The position numbers and the translations under genes were made by a program. A stretch of DNA of 10,761 nucleotides from JBBQUP01 sp038212305. GTDB taxonomy: Bacteria > Bacteroidota > Bacteroidia > Bacteroidales > Marinilabiliaceae. The notes under the pieces are model-generated. The model made no database searches. It saw only the letters and a list, made by a program, of their open reading frames with translations, and had not been told where the DNA came from. Positions 1 through 5,588 of the stretch are shown piece after piece. The stretch covers positions 1 through 10,761 of the forward strand of contig JBBQUP010000107.1 of the NCBI GenBank assembly GCA_038212305.1, read 5' to 3'. Within the stretch, counting starts at the first letter, position 1, and each line of letters opens with the position of its first letter.

Positions 1-135
1 GCTAGCCCTGAAGATCATTCTTAATAAATTATGGAATAATCTACTAAGATACTGATTTTCAGGGCTTTATGCAAATATTATATGGCTTGTTTTGCTGATA
101 ATCAGATATATATGATATTAAATACCGAAGTATTG
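1..135 (-). repeat. Left copy of a 135-bp perfect inverted terminal repeat, probable insertion-sequence end
   Basis: Every base of 1-135 is the reverse complement of 10756-10622, so the window is flanked by two copies of the same sequence facing outward. The outer boundary of identity is sharp: position 136 no longer matches 10621. Here the boundary falls inside the coding sequence of a response regulator, which indicates insertion of a mobile element and not an ancestral duplication. The copy contains a leftward promoter (44-75) and a 13-base inverted repeat with one mismatch (4-16 against 54-66). Its innermost bases form AATAC-CGAA-GTATT (121-134), a small hairpin. No transposase is visible because the window stops about 135 bases into the element. 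The IS family is not recognised, and an assembly artefact is the main alternative. Confidence 0.8.
44..75 (-). promoter_or_regulatory. Outward-facing Bacteroidota-type promoter in the left repeat
   Basis: On the minus strand TTTG (75-72) is followed after 20 bases by TATCTTAG (51-44), close to the TTTG-N19-21-TAnnTTTG consensus of Bacteroidota. Transcription would run left, off the window, as expected for the start of a transposase gene. The target gene is not visible. Confidence 0.5.
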
Positions 136-205
136 ATTTTAAATACTCAATAATAATATTCCGGGCTGGTAGTTCATCATCAACAATAATTGTTTTCAGT
201 TTCAT
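59..205 (-). pseudogene. LytTR-type response regulator, 5' fragment interrupted by the repeat
   Basis: The first codons read MKLKTIIVDDELPARN, the classic start of a CheY-like receiver domain with the acidic pair (D9, D10) that binds the metal ion. The reading frame is native for 23 codons, down to position 137. It then enters the inverted repeat, where it picks up about 24 unrelated residues and stops at a TGA at 61-59. The phospho-accepting aspartate (near residue 54 in such proteins) and the whole output domain are absent. The ATG overlaps the kinase stop codon in an ATGA (202-205), so the pair was translationally coupled. A LytTR output domain is inferred from the partner kinase type and is not seen. 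The rest of the gene may lie beyond the element, outside the window. Confidence 0.8.
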
Positions 206-1287
206 ACCGTTGATAATTGTAATTCATTATTCATATGGTTTTCTAATTGAGGAATTAGGATGCATGCTTCAAAAAAGCCATTTTCTCTATTGATCGTCAT
301 CAATCCATCGGCTTGAAAAACAGTTCTCAATCGGTGCTTAATATTCTCTAAACCAATGCCTTCTCCTTTAATCGAGGTAGCTGAGGCTTCATAATTATTT
401 ATGATAGAAATTTCCAAACTATTTTCATGACAACGACAAAACGTACGTATAGTCACCGCATCCAAACTTTCGTAAACGCCATGCTTAACTGCATTCTCGT
501 ACAAAGGTTGAAGAATCATAGCGGGCAGCATCTTATCATGACAATCCCCTTCAATCTCTAATTCATATTGAATACGATCACCAAATCGAACCTTTTCAAT
601 ATCTAAATATCGAGTCATGTTTCGCAACTCTTCCTTTAATGGCAACATCAAATTATCACTTTTTTTCAGCGAATACCTAAGAAAATCAGATAATTTATTA
701 ATCATTTCTCTAGCCGCATCTTGATCGGTAATAGTTAGCGAACTAATTGAGTTTAAGCTATTGAAAAGAAAATGAGGACTCAACTGTGATTTTAACAATT
801 TTAATTCAGCCTCTTTAACCAACTTCTTCCACACTTCTTCTTGGCGATGTTTATCTTCTAAGTTGAGATAAAAATCAATCAACTGATAAATGGCACCTAA
901 TAACAGAAACAATACACTGCCCCACAATAATCGCAAAGGAAAAATTTGCTTTGCAAAAGTATTGTAGCTATCGCCTGGTGTTGAAAAGAAAGTCATTACA
1001 AAATAAGACAATATTAACCACATGCCTACAAATACAACGAAAACCAATACATTATTAATAATTTGCCGGGTACGGTCTTTTGTTTTATCAGCATAGGCCA
1101 ACGGATATCTAAATCCAAATCCAAGCATCGCAAATACGGTAGCATATACGATCCCATCGGCAATAGAATGGTGGATAGCCAAATTCGAGGTTGAAATTAA
1201 CACGATAACCTGCAGTGCTGCCAACACCAAACTACCTACAAAGTAAAATGTAAGTACTTGCTTTCTTTCAATAAACGGATGTCCCAT
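202..1287 (-). CDS. LytS-type membrane sensor histidine kinase
   Basis: This 361-residue kinase would sense an envelope signal and phosphorylate the adjacent response regulator. The N-terminal half has about four membrane helices (roughly residues 11-32, 43-65, 78-101 and 116-142) and no large extracellular sensor domain. A short coiled region leads to the His_kinase-type H-box QLSPHFLFNSLN, with H172 as the likely phospho-acceptor. The ATPase domain shows the N-box PLYENAVKHG (N265) and the G-box GEGIGLENI (about 308-316). All catalytic motifs are intact. The gene starts two bases after the LiaF-like gene stops and its stop overlaps the regulator start, so the three form one operon. Its cognate regulator is truncated, so it may now be an orphan or act on another regulator. 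Confidence 0.9.
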   Translation of the reverse strand: MGHPFIERKQVLTFYFVGSLVLAALQVIVLISTSNLAIHHSIADGIVYATVFAMLGFGFRYPLAYADKTKDRTRQIINNVLVFVVFVGMWLILSYFVMTFFSTPGDSYNTFAKQIFPLRLLWGSVLFLLLGAIYQLIDFYLNLEDKHRQEEVWKKLVKEAELKLLKSQLSPHFLFNSLNSISSLTITDQDAAREMINKLSDFLRYSLKKSDNLMLPLKEELRNMTRYLDIEKVRFGDRIQYELEIEGDCHDKMLPAMILQPLYENAVKHGVYESLDAVTIRTFCRCHENSLEISIINNYEASATSIKGEGIGLENIKHRLRTVFQADGLMTINRENGFFEACILIPQLENHMNNELQLSTV

Positions 1288-1289
1288 TT

Positions 1290-1985
1290 TTAGCTATTTA
1301 CCAACTCACCACCTCCAAAAATGGCAGATCCTTTAATCAACAATATTTTATTTGAATCGATAGGAACAGAAGGATACATTCGTTTATCAGTGAATCCTCC
1401 AAAAATACTTACCACGTCAACTTTAACTTGCCAATCGCGAGGAATAAAAATTTTTGTTCCGCCAAATACCACCGCTAAATCAATAACAGCACCATGCTCT
1501 GAAAGTTTGGCCTTTGTTAAATGAATTTCACTTCCTCCAAAAACTGCGGTAATTTTTCCGCCTTTAAAGTTCTGCGATTCAATCTGACTTACTCGACCTC
1601 CAAATACAGAAACTTCATCTAATGTTTCGTCGCCAGTCACAACCATATTAATGTTGTGTGAGTATTTCCCTTTGCTGAAAATAAACTTAATACCTACTAA
1701 TATCAATAAAATAGGCCAAAACTGCCATATATCATGCCATGCAACTTGAGGAAATATATCTGGAATTAAGAAATAACTACCAATTGCCAACAACACCAAA
1801 GCTGAAGTAAACTCACATTTCACTAAATTATAAATACCAATAACAATTAAAATCATTGGCCATCGGGTTAAAACATAGAAAAGATCTTCAGGAATAAATC
1901 CAATGTTTCCCAATAAATAAACTAACCCAATTACTATTAAAATAATCCCAAGCGAAAGCCGATTATTGTGTTTACATGTTTTCAT
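1290..1985 (-). CDS. LiaF-like membrane protein (four helices plus FGG-repeat C-terminal domain)
   Basis: Residues 10-105 hold four hydrophobic helices of the kind found in DUF5668/LiaI-LiaF N-terminal regions. The C-terminal half (about 112-231) is a predicted all-beta domain like that of LiaF and other cell-wall-active antibiotic response proteins. It has five evenly placed FGG turns, at 128-130, 149-151, 174-176, 195-197 and 223-225. In Firmicutes LiaF inhibits the LiaS kinase until the envelope is damaged. A similar role over the downstream LytS-type kinase is inferred here from gene order and from the two-base spacing. This is the first gene of the operon. The ATG at 1985 directly precedes the first helix. 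I could not identify a convincing promoter upstream. Confidence 0.8.
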   Translation of the reverse strand: MKTCKHNNRLSLGIILIVIGLVYLLGNIGFIPEDLFYVLTRWPMILIVIGIYNLVKCEFTSALVLLAIGSYFLIPDIFPQVAWHDIWQFWPILLILVGIKFIFSKGKYSHNINMVVTGDETLDEVSVFGGRVSQIESQNFKGGKITAVFGGSEIHLTKAKLSEHGAVIDLAVVFGGTKIFIPRDWQVKVDVVSIFGGFTDKRMYPSVPIDSNKILLIKGSAIFGGGELVNS

Positions 1986-2429
1986 AGGTGTATAATTTAT
2001 GAATAAAATTAAAATGATTAACTATCAATATCAATTAACAAGCTGTTTAAATTTTATAGATGTCTAGATTTTTAGATTATAGAAAGAGAGAGAAGATTAG
2101 AAGATGAAAATAAAATGTACATCATATGGAATTTTTTAAAATGTCCTACCTATCCGTCTAATATCTATTATTCCACCTATCTCTGTATTCATTAAAATTA
2201 AATTTAAACAGTTACTAAGGTTAAAATATAATGTGAAAATAGTTTGCTTAAATTATCCTCACAATAAAAAATCGATAAACGCGCGAATTCGATCGATGAA
2301 CAGCGAATAACGGAGATAAATAAGTATTTCAAAAAAAATGGATTTAAAAATAACTCTTTTAATGTGTAACATTTCATGGGTTATAAAGTCATATTATTAA
2401 ACGATATAAACCCAATTAATAAAAATAGT
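1986..2429. other. Divergent intergenic control region between the LiaF-like operon and the DUF4097 gene
   Basis: This 444-base stretch contains no credible gene and separates two divergent transcription units, so both promoters should lie here. I found no good TTTG/TAnnTTTG pair on either strand. A locally GC-richer patch at 2271-2313 is dense in short palindromes: ATCGAT at 2271-2276 and 2292-2297, and CGAATTCG at 2284-2291. It stands out from the AT-rich surroundings as a possible operator. Purine-rich and pyrimidine-rich runs around 2080-2190 have no assignable function. Confidence 0.4.
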
Positions 2430-3431
2430 ATGAAAAGAGTTGTTATTTTAGGATTTTTGACTGTGTTATATGTATATAGTGCAGCTCAAACAACCTTAAA
2501 GCAAAGTTACCAAAACATTTCTTCGGTAATTGTTGAAGGTTTAATGTGTCAGGTTACTATTGAGACTACAAGCAGCGATATCACAACTGCCGAAGGTAAA
2601 ATCAATGCCTCTAATTGGAACGATGAATATCAATTTGACGTTAGCCAATCCGGCAGCGAACTGAAAATAGTAGTTAAAACACCCCGAAAATCAACTGGTA
2701 AAATTGACGGTAATATACTCTTAAAAGTGCCAAAATCAACCAATTTAAACATTCAAACAATTAGTGGGAATATATCAGTATCGAATGCAGAAGGAGCTCA
2801 ACTTTTATTTAAATCTGTTTCTGGAAATGTTGATTTATCAGCAATAAAATCTAATGTTAAAGCCGAAAGTGTTTCGGGCGATGTTATTCTAAATCAAAAT
2901 GCTGGCAATGCCAATTTATCAGCTGTGAGTGGGAATGTTAAAACAAGCAATATAAATGGCTCACTAATTGCCTCATCGGTTTCAGGAATGGTTATTGCCA
3001 AAAATATTAGTGGAGTATGCAAAGCTTCATCTGTAAGTGGAGAACTTCAAATTGAAAACGCAGACAGCAATGTCAATGCCTCAACAACATCAGGAGGTAT
3101 TTCGTTAAATAATATTAATGGAGATATTAGCTGTAATAATACATCTGGAAATATAAAACTGATTCAAACAATTGGCTCACTCAGTGCAAAAACTGTCAGT
3201 GGGAACATTTCAGGTAGCAGTGTTGAATTAACCGCTGATTCAAATTTCAATACCTTGTCGGGTGATGTTACAATCAGTTTTACAAATTTTAGAAGTCTTT
3301 CGTTCAATCTAAAATCATTCTCGGGAAAACTAAATGTGAATGGCACATTAGCCAAGGACAAACTAAAAGTTAATCAAGGATCAATTTGGGTAAATGGCGA
3401 TACATTTTCATCAAATCAAACTTACAACTAG
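2430..3431 (+). CDS. Secreted DUF4097-type beta-solenoid protein
   Basis: The start is placed at 2430 and not the upstream in-frame ATG at 2376. MKRVVILGFLTVLYVYSAAQ is a good signal peptide, and the 18 residues before it are not. The mature protein (about 310 residues) is almost entirely short beta strands joined by [S/N]-G turns of the form SGNV, SGDV or NGDI. The strong SG turns fall at residues 112, 131, 149, 167, 185, 194, 203, 221, 239, 257, 277 and 298. Weaker turns lie midway between many of them, giving a basic 9-residue period. This matches DUF4097/adhesin-like repeat proteins, the family that includes LiaG of Bacillus. It is probably periplasmic or surface-exposed. No lipobox is present. 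Its divergent position from the LiaF-like operon suggests a shared envelope-stress role, which is inference. Confidence 0.75.
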   Translation: MKRVVILGFLTVLYVYSAAQTTLKQSYQNISSVIVEGLMCQVTIETTSSDITTAEGKINASNWNDEYQFDVSQSGSELKIVVKTPRKSTGKIDGNILLKVPKSTNLNIQTISGNISVSNAEGAQLLFKSVSGNVDLSAIKSNVKAESVSGDVILNQNAGNANLSAVSGNVKTSNINGSLIASSVSGMVIAKNISGVCKASSVSGELQIENADSNVNASTTSGGISLNNINGDISCNNTSGNIKLIQTIGSLSAKTVSGNISGSSVELTADSNFNTLSGDVTISFTNFRSLSFNLKSFSGKLNVNGTLAKDKLKVNQGSIWVNGDTFSSNQTYN

Positions 3432-3519
3432 ACCTATTGAATTTCCCTATGTGTCATTTCCAAGTTAATTCCAACAAATATTCGAAAAATGCTTTATGGA
3501 TGTGACTGTGAATATCAAT

Positions 3520-4224
3520 TTAAAATTTCTCAATTACTTTAATCATATCGTTTAGTTGTTCTATGCCAAAATTCTCAATCGCTTTGTAATTAGCAATTTT
3601 CAAAAAAAAACCTAAATCATTATTTTTCAAGATGCTCTTAATCTCTGTTTTTAGATTAACCAATTCATTTTTACTGGTCAATTGTATGTATAAATCTGTA
3701 AAAACCTTATAGTTATCGATGGTTGGTTTATTAAATTGATTGGCAAACATGGCCAAGTAATAATTGAGGTATCCTTTGGGGTATTTATCATCTAGCAAAT
3801 TGGATATGGTATCATTGAATGTAAAACTAAAATCGGATGACAAGCATTCAATAATTTCGCTTTTGAGAAAGAAAATAAAATGACGAAGGTTCTTTCTTTT
3901 AACTGTATCATTCAGAATTATTTTATCATTTGGAAAATCTTTTTCCCATTTCGAATCAATTAATTCATAAAACTCGCCCCAAGACAATTGGTTGTTCTTA
4001 AATCGGAATTGCCCGTGATTGTATTCCTCCTCGCTTGCTCTAAAAATACGATAAGCATATACATCTGAAAATTCTAGTATTCCTTCGTCCCCTAAATCAA
4101 TGTGCTGATAGTTTGTATAATCGAGAGGAAAAGTCAATTTAATTACATCATCTTCAACCAACAGGATATGCTCTTTAGAGCTTGGCTCCACATTCCAGAT
4201 TTTATTCAGTTTAATGTATTTCAT
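3520..4224 (-). CDS. Hypothetical protein, 234 residues, family not recognised
   Basis: I do not recognise this protein. It has no signal peptide, membrane helix or obvious catalytic motif, so it is probably cytoplasmic. The N-terminal 100 residues look beta-rich with acidic patches (EDD at 24-26, DLGDEG at 43-48). They contain conserved-looking aromatic stretches, VYAYRIFRASEEEY and SWGEFYELID. The remainder is predicted helical and lysine-rich. A TAACTTTG -7 box sits about 90 bases upstream of the ATG, supporting expression as a single-gene unit. It converges with the DUF4097 gene on one side and diverges from the barrel pseudogene on the other, so context gives no function. Its base composition resembles that of its neighbours. 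Confidence 0.7.
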   Translation of the reverse strand: MKYIKLNKIWNVEPSSKEHILLVEDDVIKLTFPLDYTNYQHIDLGDEGILEFSDVYAYRIFRASEEEYNHGQFRFKNNQLSWGEFYELIDSKWEKDFPNDKIILNDTVKRKNLRHFIFFLKSEIIECLSSDFSFTFNDTISNLLDDKYPKGYLNYYLAMFANQFNKPTIDNYKVFTDLYIQLTSKNELVNLKTEIKSILKNNDLGFFLKIANYKAIENFGIEQLNDMIKVIEKF

Positions 4225-4314
4225 GTTTTTAGATTAAATGCAATAATATTGAGATGCTAAAAATGGGTTTATTAAGTATTCGTTTATCATGTTCATTACT
4301 TTTCACTTTAGCTG

Positions 4315-4322
4315 CAAAGTTA
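4315..4322 (-). promoter_or_regulatory. Bacteroidota -7 box for the 234-residue hypothetical gene
   Basis: The minus strand reads TAACTTTG, an exact TAnnTTTG match, followed by CAGC as in many Bacteroidota transcription starts. Only a weak -33 match (TTAA, 20 bases upstream) is present. The implied leader is roughly 80 bases. Confidence 0.55.
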
Positions 4323-4473
4323 CATCTGCCTATTGTGAGTAATTAATAATGCATTAACTAATCAATGTCGTTTAATAAGGGCTAAAGTTACTTTATTTAC
4401 TAGGTGTAAATTACTGGAATGACCACAAAAAGCTTACGAATAAGACCAAACAGCCAAATGTGTGAATTATATA

Positions 4474-4512
4474 ATTCTTATCCATAATTGAATAACAATT
4501 ATGGATAAGAAT
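4474..4512. repeat. Perfect 17-bp inverted repeat with a 5-base loop
   Basis: ATTCTTATCCATAATTG (4474-4490) is followed by AATAA and then by its exact reverse complement (4496-4512). The next outer bases do not pair. It lies 58 bases upstream of the barrel gene start, between divergent genes, and has no T-tract. A terminator is therefore unlikely. An operator, a 5'-leader hairpin or a remnant of a small palindromic element are all possible. Confidence 0.8.
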
Positions 4513-4570
4513 AGCGTGTTATTTGTATAAAATAAGTTATTCACAAACAAACAATCGAAACAGAAAAAAC

Positions 4571-5148
4571 ATGAAAACATATCTTTTAACAGCAATTGCT
4601 TTTGTTGTATTAAACACTCTCCAAGCACAGCATTTTAACCTCGGATTAAAAGGTGCTTAAACATTTACACCATCCAAGGAGATAACAGCTCCAATTTTAA
4701 TCCTATAACCAGCTATAACATTGGTTTACTTGGCCATACCCATTTGGGTAAGCAATTTGCAATTCAACCAGAAATTTTATATTCGGTACAAGGGACACAG
4801 TACAAAATTGCGGGCAGTAATTTGATTCTCAATTTAAACTATGTCAACATACCACTAATTTTTCAATACATGTACGATAATGGGTTTAGACTTGAAGCAG
4901 GACCGCAATTAGGCATTTTGACTAGTGCCAATTCGGAAATAAGCAATTCCAACACTAACGTAAAATCCAATTACAAAAGCACTGACATTGGGTTGGTTGT
5001 AGGGATGAGCTACGTTAAACCATCCACTAATTTTGGCTTTGATATACGATACAATCATGGCCTAACCAACATCAATGAGAGTGATGCTGTAGAACATTAC
5101 AATCGAGGAATGCAATTTGGTTTATTCTATTTATTCCAACACAGATAA
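4571..5148 (+). pseudogene. PorT-type outer-membrane beta-barrel protein, frameshifted
   Basis: The gene begins with a clear signal peptide, MKTYLLTAIAFVVLNTLQAQ, then HFNLGLKGA, and stops at TAA 4658-4660. Reading shifts to the frame starting TTA at 4657 and continues without interruption to 5148. That frame gives LNIYTIQGDNSSNFNPITS and then alternating hydrophobic beta strands typical of the outer membrane beta-barrel domain of Bacteroidota (OMP_b-brl_2 type), including LGKQFAIQPEILYS, GFRLEAGPQLGILT and GMQFGLFYLF at the end. The pattern fits loss of one base from a GGT-GGC-TTA codon series near 4655. Repaired, it would be about 192 residues, normal for the family. Everything after the shift looks unchanged, so the mutation is very recent or a sequencing error. 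The ligand is unknown. Confidence 0.8.
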
Positions 5149-5269
5149 TAATAAAGTGACAAGGACTGTGTAGCAGAAATTCTATGACCAAATCCTTTTT
5201 CTGAATTCTCAACAAAACAAAGCTCTTAAAACCAGATAATATTTTTCACCCAACAACAAACAAACTGTT

Positions 5270-5443
5270 ATGAAAACACCTTCATCTCCAAAGAAAATCA
5301 CATGGATAATCGGCATGGCTAGTGGTATCCTTGGAATTATTGGGCACTATGTCCATGTTCAAATTTTGAGTGAATACAATTACACACTGCTACTAATCGG
5401 TTTTATTGTGCTTTTAATAGGAACTACTTTCAAGGAGGTATAA
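5270..5443 (+). CDS. Small two-helix membrane protein, 57 residues
   Basis: The ORF starts MKTPSSPKKITWIIGM and ends GTTFKEV before TAA. It has two hydrophobic segments, about residues 11-31 and 39-52, joined by the short loop QILSEYNY. The positively charged N-terminus (PKK) suggests that end stays inside. The layout resembles small uncharacterised membrane proteins common in Bacteroidota, but no named family or function is recognised. It lies about 120 bases after the barrel pseudogene on the same strand and could share its transcript. The regular codon use and good membrane topology argue for a real gene despite its size. The purine-rich AAGGAGGT at its 3' end is coding sequence and not an obvious ribosome site. 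Confidence 0.55.
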   Translation: MKTPSSPKKITWIIGMASGILGIIGHYVHVQILSEYNYTLLLIGFIVLLIGTTFKEV

Positions 5444-5537
5444 AGGATTACGAGGCATAATATTTCCAACTCAATTCTGTTGTCCGTAAAAACCTCTTTC
5501 AAGTATTGCCATGTCGACTATTTAATATTCTCACTAA

Positions 5538-5569
5538 AAAAAAGCTGCCCAATTATGAGCAGCTTTTTT
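5538..5569 (-). terminator. Intrinsic terminator after pnp, probably bidirectional
   Basis: A GCTGC/GCAGC stem (5544-5548 with 5559-5563) is flanked by a run of A on the left and six T on the right, which extends the pairing to 11 bp. On the minus strand it lies about 20 bases past the pnp stop and ends in a long T-tract. It can also serve rightward transcripts from the small membrane protein gene. Confidence 0.85.
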
Positions 5570-5588
5570 ATTCTATTTTAGCAATGAA

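Larger units (their letters stand above)
4225..4570. other. Divergent intergenic region upstream of the hypothetical gene and the barrel gene
   Basis: These 346 bases carry no credible gene. They hold a leftward -7 box (4315-4322) for the hypothetical gene and a perfect hairpin (4474-4512), both listed separately. No clear rightward promoter for the barrel gene was found. Confidence 0.6.

Noticed and set aside
1..135. Repeat ends as part of an rRNA or tRNA gene or a CRISPR leader
   Set aside because: No rRNA or tRNA structure and no repeat-spacer pattern is present. The gene-cutting boundary and outward promoters fit a mobile element better.
1321..1524. Plus-strand frame opposite the LiaF-like gene, and similar antisense frames at 3164-3361, 5506-5829, 7084-7401 and 9546-9734
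   Set aside because: All are antisense to well-supported genes or a terminator and show no independent features.
2376..2429. Longer start for the DUF4097 protein at 2376
   Set aside because: The added 18 residues would bury the signal peptide internally; the ATG at 2430 gives a normal secreted-protein start.
5431..5439. AAGGAGGT resembling a strong Shine-Dalgarno site
   Set aside because: It encodes the last codons of the 57-residue protein, and no start codon with a useful frame follows at the right distance. Bacteroidota genes rarely rely on such sites.
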